Source of the DNA: Chloroflexota bacterium
Lineage (GTDB): Bacteria > Chloroflexota > Anaerolineae > Anaerolineales > Villigracilaceae
Assembly: GCA_023459215.1 (NCBI GenBank)
Contig: JAEWVF010000026.1
Coordinates: 1 to 64,000 of the forward strand
Length of the DNA: 64,000 nt
Direction of reading: 5' to 3'
Part shown: positions 41,463-49,790 of the stretch, one piece after another
Numbering within the stretch: position 1 is the first letter of the stretch
How the letters are laid out: every line of letters begins with the position of its first letter
The notes under the pieces: model-generated
What the model was told of the DNA's origin: nothing
The model's database searches: none
What the model saw: only the letters and a program-made list of their open reading frames with translations
Made by a program: the position numbers and the translations under genes

Positions 41463-44276
41463 ATGCCTGTTTTTCGTTTTGTTGTTCAATTCACTGCCCA
41501 TGACCCGCGTTCGGCGGGCTTTTTATCGGATGCCAGGGCTTTGGGCTTCCATAACTTAAGTAAAATGATTTGCCAGGATTTGTATTTCATCGAGGGTCAA
41601 TTGTCGCCGGAAGAGGCGGAACGATTGGCCCTCGAACTTTTAAGCGACCCGGTCACGCAGACGGTCGAGACTTCAATTTTGAGCGCCGAACCTGCCCCGA
41701 CTGCGTTCAATCGGGTCGAGGTGGCTTTTCGCCCCGGCGTGACCGATCCGGTGGCGCATGAAATCGTGCGCGCAGCCCGTGAACTGGGTTTTGCTGGCGT
41801 CCAGCGCGCGGCGACCGGGATGAGATTCCTGGTCGAGGGTCTGAATGTGGTCGAAGTTGGAAAACTTGCCCGGCAGTTGCTGGCCAACAACGTGATCCAG
41901 CACTGGCGGATTGGCGACATCGTTCCCTCTTTCCCCGAAGAAGCCCAGGCCAGTGGCGAAGTTGAGATCATCGACCTGCGCACTTTGAGCGATGAGCAAC
42001 TGCTCGAGGTATCCAAAGACCGGCGCGCTGCCCTTGACCTGGCCGAGATGCAGGCCATCCAGGCCTATTACCGCAAAATTGACCGCGACCCAACGGATGT
42101 TGAGTTCGAGACCATCGCCCAAACCTGGAGCGAGCATTGTGTGCATAAGACGTTTAAGGCGAAAGTCGATATTCGAGTTTCGAATGCTCGAAACTCGAAT
42201 ATCGAATCATCGAATATCGAAACTGTCGACTCCATCATCAAAACCTACCTCAAATCTGCCACTGACAAAATCGCCGCGCCCTGGGTGATTTCCGCTTTTG
42301 TTGATAATGCCGGGATTATCGACTTTGACGATGAATTCGAGATTTCCTTCAAGGTCGAGACGCACAACCATCCATCCGCCATCGAACCGTTCGGCGGTGC
42401 GAATACCGGCGTCGGCGGCGTCATCCGCGATGTGCTCGGAGTCAGCGCCAAACCCATCGCCGCCACCGACATCCTGTGCTTTGGCCCGCAGGATATGGAT
42501 CCCGAGGCCCTGCCCGAAGGGGTGTTGCACCCGCGCCGCATCCAGAGCGGAGTCGTGGCCGGGGTGCAGGATTACGGCAACAAAATCGGCATTCCGACCG
42601 TCAACGGCGCGATCCTGTACGATGAAGGCTATACCGCCAACCCGCTGGTGTTCTGCGGCTGCGTCGGCATTGCCCCAAAGGGCAAACATTGCAAAAATCC
42701 ACAGCCCGGCGACCGGGTCATCGTACTTGGCGGCCGCACCGGACGTGACGGCCTGCGCGGCGCGACTTTCTCCTCGATGACGATGGATGCCCAAACCGGC
42801 GAAGTCTCCGGGGCCTCCGTCCAGATTGGCGACCCGATTACCGAAAAGGGACTGATCGATGTCATCGTCCGCGCGCGCGATGCCGAACTCTATAATGACA
42901 TCACCGACTGCGGCGCGGGCGGCCTGTCCTCGGCGGCGGGCGAAATGGCCTCCGTTATCGGCGCGGAGATCGAACTGCAAGATGTGCGCCTGAAATATCC
43001 CGGTCTGGCGCCCTGGGAAATCTGGCTTTCCGAGGCACAGGAACGCATGGTGCTGGCGGTTGCGCCCGAAAAACTCCCGGCTTTGCAGGAGCTGTGCGAC
43101 ACTTTCAATACCGAACTGACCGACATCGGCGTTTTTACCGGGGATGGCAAACTGATTGTCCGCTACGGCGGCAAAACTGTGCTCGAACTGGAAAACGAAT
43201 TCCTGCACGAGGGCATTCCACAGCGGCAGCTAAAGGCAGTAATTGGTAATGAGAAAGAAGAAATGAGTAATGAGAAACGCATTTCTCAGCAACTTGTTTC
43301 TGGGCAACTTCTTTCCCTTCTCTCCTCCCCCAACATCGCCTCCAAAGCCGCGACCATTCGCATCTACGACCACGAAGTCCAGGGTGGAACCGTTGTTAAG
43401 CCGTTGACCGGCGTCGAAGCCGATGCGCCCTCCGATGCGACCGTGCTCAAGCCGATTGGCACGCGCGGCGCGAAGGGCATTGTCCTGTCCAATGGCATCA
43501 ACCCCGAATATGGCAAACGCGACGCCTACAAGATGGCCCTGGCGGTCATCGACGAGGCCATCCGCAACGCGGTCGCTGTTGGCGCTGACCCGGCCCGTAT
43601 CGCCATTCTCGACAACTTCTGCTGGGGCGACCCCAAACGCCCCGAAACGATGGGCACGCTGGTCGAGGCCTGCCGCGGTTGTCACGATGGCGCGCTGCTG
43701 TTCGGCGCGCCTTTCATCAGCGGCAAGGACTCGCTCAACAACGAATACCTCGGCGCCGACGGCCTGCGTCACTCCATCCCGCCGACCCTGCTGATTTCCG
43801 CGATTGGCATCATCGACGATGTATCCACCGCCATTACGATGGATTTGAAGGCCCCCGGAAACGCCCTCTACCTGGTTGGAAAATTGCCAACGAGCAATCA
43901 CCCGGTTCCCGAAGTCCCCGCCCACGCCCCGGCCCTCTACCGCGCCTTGCACAAAGCCATCCAGCAGGGGTTGGTTAAATCTTGTCATGATTTGAGCGAG
44001 GGCGGTCTTTCAGTCGCCGCCGCCGAAATGTGCATCGGAGGCCGCCTGGGCCTGGACCTGCTCGGATCGCTCTCACCCGCAGCCTGTTTTGCCGAAGCGA
44101 ACGGCTGTTTACTGGCTGAAATCGACCCCGCCGCCGAATCCGCCTTCCGCGCCCTGTTCGCCGGCCTGCCCCTGACGAAGGTTGGCGCGGTCACGTCCGA
44201 GCCGGTCTTGAAAATTGCCGGTGAAGAAATCCCCGTTGCCGACCTGGTCAAAGCCTTTACTGGCGATATTCGATAA
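41463..44276 (+). CDS. purL: Phosphoribosylformylglycinamidine synthase, PurS-PurS-PurL fusion
   Basis: A 937-residue enzyme of step 4 of purine synthesis (FGAR + Gln + ATP to FGAM). Residues 1-75 and 85-165 look like two tandem PurS modules (compare DLYFIEGQL and MRFLVEGLN). The catalytic PurL part follows from about 180 (TWSEHCVHKTF, VETHNHPSAIEPFGGA, DHEVQGGTVVKPL). PurQ is separate. Two segments look foreign: residues about 237-259, encoded by a palindromic TCGAA element, and the linker near residue 595, encoded by repeated taatgagaaa. The ATG at 41463 has AAGGTGG upstream. Confidence 0.92.
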   Translation: MPVFRFVVQFTAHDPRSAGFLSDARALGFHNLSKMICQDLYFIEGQLSPEEAERLALELLSDPVTQTVETSILSAEPAPTAFNRVEVAFRPGVTDPVAHEIVRAARELGFAGVQRAATGMRFLVEGLNVVEVGKLARQLLANNVIQHWRIGDIVPSFPEEAQASGEVEIIDLRTLSDEQLLEVSKDRRAALDLAEMQAIQAYYRKIDRDPTDVEFETIAQTWSEHCVHKTFKAKVDIRVSNARNSNIESSNIETVDSIIKTYLKSATDKIAAPWVISAFVDNAGIIDFDDEFEISFKVETHNHPSAIEPFGGANTGVGGVIRDVLGVSAKPIAATDILCFGPQDMDPEALPEGVLHPRRIQSGVVAGVQDYGNKIGIPTVNGAILYDEGYTANPLVFCGCVGIAPKGKHCKNPQPGDRVIVLGGRTGRDGLRGATFSSMTMDAQTGEVSGASVQIGDPITEKGLIDVIVRARDAELYNDITDCGAGGLSSAAGEMASVIGAEIELQDVRLKYPGLAPWEIWLSEAQERMVLAVAPEKLPALQELCDTFNTELTDIGVFTGDGKLIVRYGGKTVLELENEFLHEGIPQRQLKAVIGNEKEEMSNEKRISQQLVSGQLLSLLSSPNIASKAATIRIYDHEVQGGTVVKPLTGVEADAPSDATVLKPIGTRGAKGIVLSNGINPEYGKRDAYKMALAVIDEAIRNAVAVGADPARIAILDNFCWGDPKRPETMGTLVEACRGCHDGALLFGAPFISGKDSLNNEYLGADGLRHSIPPTLLISAIGIIDDVSTAITMDLKAPGNALYLVGKLPTSNHPVPEVPAHAPALYRALHKAIQQGLVKSCHDLSEGGLSVAAAEMCIGGRLGLDLLGSLSPAACFAEANGCLLAEIDPAAESAFRALFAGLPLTKVGAVTSEPVLKIAGEEIPVADLVKAFTGDIR
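42171..42240 (+). repeat. Palindromic element inserted in frame in purL
   Basis: A perfect 13-bp inverted repeat (ATTCGAGTTTCGA / TCGAAACTCGAAT, loop ATGC) at 42171-42200 is followed by direct copies of ATCGAAT. It encodes Ser/Asn/Arg/Ile-rich residues where PurL relatives have a short loop, and it keeps the frame open. Confidence 0.75.
43240..43305 (+). repeat. Simple repeats in the purL linker
   Basis: Two copies of TAATGAGAAA (43247-43256, 43268-43277) and two of GCAACTT form low-complexity DNA encoding a charged, then Gln/Leu-rich, linker. Confidence 0.5.
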
Positions 44277-44333
44277 TTCGAAACTCGAACATCGAGTACT
44301 CGAATAACGAATATCGAATAACGAATATCGAGC
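44265..44333 (+). repeat. TCGAATA-type repeat in the purL-purQ spacer
   Basis: Reiterated CGAATAACGAATAT words run from the last purL codons to the purQ ribosome binding region; the purL stop codon lies inside the element. It shares GAACATCGAGTA with the element at 34515-34596. Confidence 0.7.
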
Positions 44334-44338
44334 CTCCC

Positions 44339-45136
44339 ATGAAACCAATTGCCCTCATCCTGCAAGCCCACGGCACCAACCGCGACCTCGACGTTGCCGA
44401 AGCCCTGACCCTGGCCGGTGCAACCCCGGTCTTTGCCCCGCTCAATGAACTGCGCGCCGGGAAAAAACATTTTTCCGATTACCAGATGCTGGTCGTCCCC
44501 GGCGGCTTTTCCTACGCCGATGCCCTCGGCGCGGGCAAACTGCTCGCCCTCGACCTGAATTCTTACTTTAAAGAGCAGATCACTGCCTTTGTCGCGGCTG
44601 GTAAACCCGTCATTGGGATTTGTAACGGCTTCCAGGCGTTGGTTAAATCCGGAGTGTTGCCGTTTGGAAATGAATTGAAGGATGAAAGAGGAAAGAATGC
44701 TTCAGGCGCAACCTTGACTTTCAATCAAAAAGGCCATTTCGAGTGCCGTTGGGTTGATCTTGCGCCGATTTCACAGAAATGTGTCTGGACCAAGGGCTTG
44801 GGCGATAATATTACCTGTCCGATTGCTCACGGTGAAGGCAATTTCCAAACTACGGCCAGCTTTCCTATTTCGTCTTTCCTTGAAAACGACCAAATCGCCC
44901 TGACCTACACCCATCCTGACGGTTCTCCCGCCAACGGCGACTACCCCGCCAACCCCAACGGTTCGCTGCTCGATATTGCCGGCATCTGCAACCCGGCGGG
45001 CAATGTCCTCGGGCTGATGCCGCACCCGGAGAATCACATCCACCCCTGGCAGCATCCGCGCCACACCCGGGGCGAGAGCGGTGGCAGCGGATTGGCGTTA
45101 TTCCAAAACGGCGTTCAATATGTTTCGCAGGGTTGA
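44339..45136 (+). CDS. purQ: Phosphoribosylformylglycinamidine synthase glutaminase subunit
   Basis: A 265-residue class I glutamine amidotransferase that supplies ammonia to PurL. The nucleophile cysteine is in IGICNGFQAL (about residue 95). The catalytic His/Glu pair is in GLMPHPENHIHP near the C-terminus. VVPGGFSYADALGAGK is also typical. It is slightly longer than Bacillus PurQ and closer to the longer archaeal/actinobacterial forms. It follows purL after a repeat-filled 62-nt gap. Confidence 0.93.
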   Translation: MKPIALILQAHGTNRDLDVAEALTLAGATPVFAPLNELRAGKKHFSDYQMLVVPGGFSYADALGAGKLLALDLNSYFKEQITAFVAAGKPVIGICNGFQALVKSGVLPFGNELKDERGKNASGATLTFNQKGHFECRWVDLAPISQKCVWTKGLGDNITCPIAHGEGNFQTTASFPISSFLENDQIALTYTHPDGSPANGDYPANPNGSLLDIAGICNPAGNVLGLMPHPENHIHPWQHPRHTRGESGGSGLALFQNGVQYVSQG

Positions 45137-45139
45137 CAG

Positions 45140-45240
45140 TTCTCCAGTTACCCGGTTATTCAGTTATTCTATTAAGAGCGGCGCGACCGGTCCAATGGAT
45201 AACCGTAAAACCGCACAACCGGATAACCGAACAACGAGGC
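45140..45240 (+). repeat. GGTTATCC-type repeat in the purQ-purC spacer
   Basis: Words of the type CGGTTATT and their inverse GGATAACCG recur (for example 45152-45160, 45197-45204, 45220-45227), giving an imperfect inverted repeat that fills the whole gap. Confidence 0.6.
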
Positions 45241-45244
45241 TCTT

Positions 45245-46222
45245 ATGATTTCACGCGAAAAATTGCTCGAATTACTGCCACACGCCTGCGGCGAAACCGA
45301 CCTGCCCCTGCTGGGTAAAACTGTTGGCAAGGTGCGGGAGTGGTACAACCTGCCAGATGGGAAGCGGCTGATTGTCACCACCGACCGCCTCTCAGCCTTT
45401 GACCGCATCCTGGCGCGGGTGCCGTACAAAGGCCAGGTCTTGAACCAGCTTTCGGCGTGGTGGTTTGCTCAGACGCGCGATATTATCCCGAATCATTTGA
45501 TTTCCATCCCCGATCCAAATGCTGCTATCGTCACCGAAGTTGAACCGCTGCTGGTTGAAGTCATTGTGCGCGGCTATATCTCCGGGGTGACGACCACGGC
45601 CCTGTGGTATCGCTACAACCTGGGTGAGCGCGAGATTTACGGATACACCTTCCCGGATGGCTTGCGCAAAAACGAGCGCCTGCCCGAACCGATTATCACC
45701 CCGACCACCAAGGGCGGCCCCAGCGGACACGACGAACGCCTGACCTGCGCCGAAGTGGTTTCGAAGGGCATCCTCGACGCCGAGACCTGGGAGCAGGTGC
45801 AATCCGCTGCGCTGTCCATTTTCAAGCGCGGACAGGAACTGGCTCAAAAGGCCGGGCTGGTGCTGGTCGATACCAAATACGAGTTTGGCCGCGCCCCGGA
45901 TGGCCGGATCCTGCTCATCGACGAAGTCCACACCCCCGACTCCTCCCGCTTCTGGAAGGCCGACAGTTACGAAAGCCGCTTTGCCGCCGGTTTGGAGCCG
46001 GAGAACTTCGATAAGGAATTCGTGCGCATCGCCTACGCCGAAAAGGGCTATCGCGGCGATGGTGAAATCCCGTCCATGCCGGATGAACTCTGGGCGGCGG
46101 CGAGCGAACGCTACATCACCATTTATGAAATGCTGACTGGGCAGGAGTTTGCGCCAGGAGCGTATCCGGTCAATGAGCGGTTGGTAGATGGTTTGCGCAA
46201 GGCGCGAATTTTGAATGAATAG
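45245..46222 (+). CDS. purC: SAICAR synthetase
   Basis: A 325-residue enzyme that joins aspartate to CAIR in purine synthesis. VGKVREWYNLPDGKRLIVTTDRLSAFD near the start, EVIVRGYISGV (about 101) and LVDTKYEFGRAPDG with DEVHTPDSSRFW are all family signatures. The length matches the longer (yeast-like) PurC group. Order purL-purQ-purC-purE on one strand indicates an operon. Confidence 0.94.
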   Translation: MISREKLLELLPHACGETDLPLLGKTVGKVREWYNLPDGKRLIVTTDRLSAFDRILARVPYKGQVLNQLSAWWFAQTRDIIPNHLISIPDPNAAIVTEVEPLLVEVIVRGYISGVTTTALWYRYNLGEREIYGYTFPDGLRKNERLPEPIITPTTKGGPSGHDERLTCAEVVSKGILDAETWEQVQSAALSIFKRGQELAQKAGLVLVDTKYEFGRAPDGRILLIDEVHTPDSSRFWKADSYESRFAAGLEPENFDKEFVRIAYAEKGYRGDGEIPSMPDELWAAASERYITIYEMLTGQEFAPGAYPVNERLVDGLRKARILNE

Positions 46223-46228
46223 AAAGAA

Positions 46229-46254
46229 GAAAGTGGACTCTACTTTCCACTTTC
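46229..46254 (+). repeat. AAAGTGGA-type hairpin in the purC-purE spacer
   Basis: The 9-bp arms GAAAGTGGA / TCCACTTTC enclose an 8-nt loop, within AAGAAAG simple sequence. The small gap consists almost wholly of this element. Confidence 0.6.
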
Positions 46255-46266
46255 TATGAAAGGATT

Positions 46267-46764
46267 ATGATGTCAACGCCATTGATTGCCATCATCATGG
46301 GCAGCAAATCGGACTGGGAAACCATGCAGTACGCCACGGATACGCTGGATGGTCTGGGTATTTCCTACGAAGTCAAAGTCGTTTCGGCCCATCGCACCCC
46401 CGATTTGCTGTTCCAGTATGCTGAATCCGCCGCCGGGCGCGGACTCGAAGTGATCATCGCTGGGGCGGGCGGCGCGGCTCATTTGCCGGGTATGACTGCT
46501 GCCAAAACGCACCTGCCAGTGCTGGGCGTGCCGGTGCAGTCGAAGGCGTTGAATGGCCTCGATTCGCTGCTTTCGATTGTGCAAATGCCGGCTGGAATCC
46601 CGGTTGGCACGCTGGCGATTGGGCGCGCTGGCGCGGTCAATGCCGCCCTGCTGGCGGCGGCGATTGTCGCCAACGCCCACCCCGAATATCGTGATGCGCT
46701 GCTCGCGTATCGAAAAAAGCAAACCGAAGCGGTTCTGGACAATCCTGATCCGCGGGCGGGGTAA
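46267..46764 (+). CDS. purE: N5-carboxyaminoimidazole ribonucleotide mutase
   Basis: A 165-residue PurE. IIMGSKSDWETM (residues 9-20), SAHRTPD (about 42-48) and AGAGGAAHLPGM with the later PVQS and GTLAIG segments are the family signature. It rearranges N5-CAIR to CAIR ahead of PurC. AGG precedes two adjacent ATGs (46267, 46270). It is the last gene before a strong terminator. Confidence 0.95.
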   Translation: MMSTPLIAIIMGSKSDWETMQYATDTLDGLGISYEVKVVSAHRTPDLLFQYAESAAGRGLEVIIAGAGGAAHLPGMTAAKTHLPVLGVPVQSKALNGLDSLLSIVQMPAGIPVGTLAIGRAGAVNAALLAAAIVANAHPEYRDALLAYRKKQTEAVLDNPDPRAG

Positions 46765-46769
46765 TGATG

Positions 46770-46794
46770 GGGCGGCGCTGATGCCGCCCTTTTT
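46770..46794 (+). terminator. Terminator of the pur operon
   Basis: The hairpin GGGCGGC / GCCGCCC has a 6-nt loop and is followed by T5. Confidence 0.9.
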
Positions 46795-46796
46795 GT

Positions 46797-47693
46797 TTAT
46801 GCCTTGCGGGCTGACTTGGCTTGATTGATCAGCACCACTGCGCCAATAATGACCGCCGCGGCGACAAAAACGCGCCCGGTCAGCACTTCATCGGCCAGCC
46901 AGGACCCCAGGAAGATGGCAACCACCGGATTGATGTACCCGTAGGTGGCCACCAGTGAAATGGGGGCGTTGCGCAGCAGCCAGCCATAGGCCACAAATCC
47001 GCCCAGCGAACCGAACAAAATCAGGTAGCCCAGGCCGAGCCAGGATTGGGTGGTGACAGCGCCCAGGTCAAATCCGCTCATTTCGCCGTTCAGGGCGCTG
47101 ACGATGAACAGCCCGAGACTGCCGACCGCCATCTGCATCCCGGTAAACATGAAGGCTGATTTGGGCACCTCGGCGGTTTTGGCGTAGATCGAGCCGAGCG
47201 CCCACAGGATGGTGGCCAGCACCAACGCGCCCGCGCCGAGCAAATCGACGCGGAAGGCGGCCCCGGCCAGGGTTTCGGGGTTAATCAGGATGAAGATGCC
47301 GCCGAAACCAACCAACAGACCAAGGATGGCCTGCCAGTTGGGCCTTGCGCCGCCGGAGCGCAGGGCTTCGAACAGGGTCAACCAGAGCGGCACGGTGCCG
47401 ACGATCAGGGCGGCGATGCCCGAATCGACGGTTTGTTCGGCCCAGGAAACCAGCCCGTTGCCGCCCAGGATCAGGAACAAACCGACAACGCCCGCATCGC
47501 GCCATTGCTTCAGGGTTGGGCGTTCGTCTCCGGCCAGCAGCCGCCAGCCCAGCAGCAAGGCGGCGGAGATGAGGAAGCGCATCCCGGCGTGCAGGAAGGG
47601 CGGAATGCTCTCGATGGCAAAGCGGATGCCGAGATAGGTTGAACCCCAGATGATGTAGACGGCCAGTAGGGCCAGCCAGATTTTTGTTTTCAT
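46797..47693 (-). CDS. EamA/DMT-family transporter
   Basis: A 298-residue protein with ten membrane helices in two EamA repeats (each about 140 residues, with the IWGSTYLGIRFAIESIPPF start and the second repeat from about residue 150). These carriers export amino acids or metabolites; the substrate is not predictable. It converges on purE with 32 nt between the stop codons. Confidence 0.88.
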   Translation of the reverse strand: MKTKIWLALLAVYIIWGSTYLGIRFAIESIPPFLHAGMRFLISAALLLGWRLLAGDERPTLKQWRDAGVVGLFLILGGNGLVSWAEQTVDSGIAALIVGTVPLWLTLFEALRSGGARPNWQAILGLLVGFGGIFILINPETLAGAAFRVDLLGAGALVLATILWALGSIYAKTAEVPKSAFMFTGMQMAVGSLGLFIVSALNGEMSGFDLGAVTTQSWLGLGYLILFGSLGGFVAYGWLLRNAPISLVATYGYINPVVAIFLGSWLADEVLTGRVFVAAAVIIGAVVLINQAKSARKA

Positions 47694-47740
47694 ATTGCTC
47701 CGTGCATGATGAATGTGATTTTTGCGAGAAAGCGTGAATA

Positions 47741-47826
47741 GAACGCGGATTTTGCAGATTTGACGGATTCTCGCAGATGTTTTTAAAAATCCGTGTAAAT
47801 TCGCCTAATCCGCTAAATCTGCGTCC
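47741..47826 (-). repeat. Imperfect inverted repeat upstream of the EamA gene
   Basis: Words of the type ACGCGGATTTTGCAGATTTGACGGATT are mirrored by AATCCGCTAAATCTGCGTCC. It belongs to the same general kind of simple intergenic repeat as the GxxExxY flanks. It lies between two minus-strand genes. Confidence 0.55.
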
Positions 47827-47832
47827 TATTTT

Positions 47833-48690
47833 TCATTTAAGCAGGTTTGCTTCCCAGACCAGCATCGATTTTTTGCGCGGCAGGCCGTAGCGGTAGTTGC
47901 CGAATTCGCCTTCTTTGCGGATGACGCGGTGGCAGGGAATCAGCCAGGCGATTTTGTTGTGGGCGATGGCATTGCCGACCGCCCGCGCCGATTGCGGATG
48001 GCCAAGCTCGGCGGCGATGCGCTGGTAGGTGCTGACCTGCCCGGGGGCGATTTTGAGCAGGGCTTCCCAGACCTTGATCTGGAAATTGGTCCCGGCCAGG
48101 TGCAGGGCAAGCGGTTTTTCGGGGTGTTCGCTCAGGCTGAACAGGGCCGGGATGAACGGGGCCGTTTCGGCGGACGCTTCTTGCAGTGTTGCCTGCGGCC
48201 AGTCGGAGCGTAGAATTTCCAGGGCGGCGCTGTGGTCGGTTTGGGTGAAGCCGAGGTAGCAGATTCCGCGCGAGGTGAGGGCCAAAAGGCACTCGCCAAA
48301 AGGGGAGGGGTGAAAGCCGTAGCGGATGACCAGGCCCTGGCCGCGCCGCTTCAAATCTCCGGGGGTGGCGGCCTCGGTATGCACCAAAAGGTCGTGTAAC
48401 CGTCCGGGGCCGGATAAGCCCGCCGCGTAGGCAGCGCCCAAAATATCCCCCGAATTTTTGAGCATTTGTTTGGCGTTTTCTTTGCTGATGAATTGCAGGA
48501 AACGCTTGGGGCTGATGCCGACCCAGCGGGTGAACAGGCGCTGGAAGTGAAACTCGCTCAGGCCGAGAGCGGCGGCGATTTCATCCAGTTCGGGCTGGCG
48601 GTTGGCATTGGTTTCGATGTAACGGATGGCGCGTTCGACCAGGGTATAGTCCTGGCTGACTTCATTATATAGGGCGGGGGCTGTTTTCAT
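47833..48690 (-). CDS. Ada-like regulator / methylated-DNA-cysteine S-methyltransferase
   Basis: A 285-residue fusion. An AraC-type double helix-turn-helix (residues about 15-115, with LSEFHFQRLFTRWVGISPKRFLQ) is followed by an O6-methylguanine-DNA methyltransferase domain with the acceptor cysteine in IPCHRVIRKEG near residue 255. The N-terminal Ada zinc domain for phosphotriesters is absent, so it is a two-domain form. It repairs O6-alkylguanine and may regulate its own expression. The ATG at 48690 has GAGG upstream; the ATG at 48714 has none. Confidence 0.9.
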   Translation of the reverse strand: MKTAPALYNEVSQDYTLVERAIRYIETNANRQPELDEIAAALGLSEFHFQRLFTRWVGISPKRFLQFISKENAKQMLKNSGDILGAAYAAGLSGPGRLHDLLVHTEAATPGDLKRRGQGLVIRYGFHPSPFGECLLALTSRGICYLGFTQTDHSAALEILRSDWPQATLQEASAETAPFIPALFSLSEHPEKPLALHLAGTNFQIKVWEALLKIAPGQVSTYQRIAAELGHPQSARAVGNAIAHNKIAWLIPCHRVIRKEGEFGNYRYGLPRKKSMLVWEANLLK

Positions 48691-48755
48691 TGGGCTGTCC
48701 TCGAATGGCGTCATTGTAGGTCATTTTGCCCCAATTTTCCACCCGATTCTTGCGC

Positions 48756-48785
48756 AAAAAAAGCCCCTCCGTTTGGGAGGGGCTT
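48756..48785 (-). terminator. Terminator overlapping the kinase stop codon
   Basis: The arms AAGCCCCTCC / GGGAGGGGCTT enclose a tetraloop and T7 follows on the minus strand. The kinase stop codon is part of the stem. Confidence 0.85.
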
Positions 48786-49785
48786 AGCGAAGCAGGGTTT
48801 GCAGGAACAAGGCCAGCAGAATCAGGACAACCATCAGTCCCATGCCGAGCAGGATGCCCCAGATGGTCTGGGTTTGCAGGATGCCGGGGCCGGTTTTTGG
48901 CTCGGGCGTTTCGAGCAAGGCCAGGTTGGCGCGCTGCGGGTTCTTCAGGGCTGCGATGAGTTCGTCCATATCCGCATAACGGGCTTCCGGGTTGCGTTGC
49001 AGGCTGCGGGCGACGATGGCGGCCAATTCGGGCGGAACTTTGGGCGCGATCCGGTCGAGACGCTCGGGACTGCTGTTCAGATGCTGGGCCATGACGGCCA
49101 GCGGGGTATCGCCGCTGTAGGGCGGTTTGCCGGCCAGCATTTCGTACAGGATGATGCCCAGGGCGTAAATGTCGGTGCGGATGTCGCCGCGCTGGCCCTC
49201 GATTTGCTCCGGGGCCATGTAATCGGGCGTGCCCAGGGTGGCGGTCAGGTTCGAAAAGGTGATGCGGTGCGCGCGCGGGGTCAGGGCCAGGCCGAAATCC
49301 ATGATGACGGGTTGGCCGTCTTCGAGGCGGATCAGGACATTTTCCGGTTTCAGGTCGCGGTGGATGATGCCGTGAGCATGGTAATAGGCCATGCCTTCGG
49401 CGATTTTCATGACAATTGGCAGGGCTTTTTCGGGTAGGAATGCGCCGGAAAGTTCCATCACCTGGCGCAGGGATTTGCCGTCGATGTATTCTGTCACGAG
49501 GTAGGGGATACGGTTGTAAAAGCCGGAGCCCAACCCTTTCAGGATGGCGGGGTGGTCGAGGCTGGCCATTACTTCCAGTTCGCGCTGGAAGCGCTCGGCC
49601 TGGGCCGGGTCGCCGAGCATGGCCTGATTGGGGATTTTGATGACCACTTCGCGGCGTGAATCCAGGTCAAAGGCGCGGTAGATGTCGCTCATACCGCCCT
49701 GGGCCAGGTAGCTCTGGATTTGATAGTGGTCAAACCGGTCGCCAATGTGCAGGATTTTGTTGGAAGTGGCTTCAGGAAAGGTCAT
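48784..49785 (-). CDS. Membrane-anchored Ser/Thr protein kinase
   Basis: A 333-residue Hanks-type kinase. The glycine loop is LAQGGMSDIYRA (about 28-39), the lysine is in VVIKIP, the catalytic loop is HRDLKPEN and the DFG is intact; APE appears in APEQIEG. A membrane helix at about 307-330 leaves almost nothing outside, so it lacks a sensory ectodomain. The ATG at 49785 is 5 nt behind the PP2C gene; a longer frame would overlap that gene. It forms the usual kinase/phosphatase pair. Confidence 0.9.
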   Translation of the reverse strand: MTFPEATSNKILHIGDRFDHYQIQSYLAQGGMSDIYRAFDLDSRREVVIKIPNQAMLGDPAQAERFQRELEVMASLDHPAILKGLGSGFYNRIPYLVTEYIDGKSLRQVMELSGAFLPEKALPIVMKIAEGMAYYHAHGIIHRDLKPENVLIRLEDGQPVIMDFGLALTPRAHRITFSNLTATLGTPDYMAPEQIEGQRGDIRTDIYALGIILYEMLAGKPPYSGDTPLAVMAQHLNSSPERLDRIAPKVPPELAAIVARSLQRNPEARYADMDELIAALKNPQRANLALLETPEPKTGPGILQTQTIWGILLGMGLMVVLILLALFLQTLLR

Positions 49786-49790
49786 GGGTT

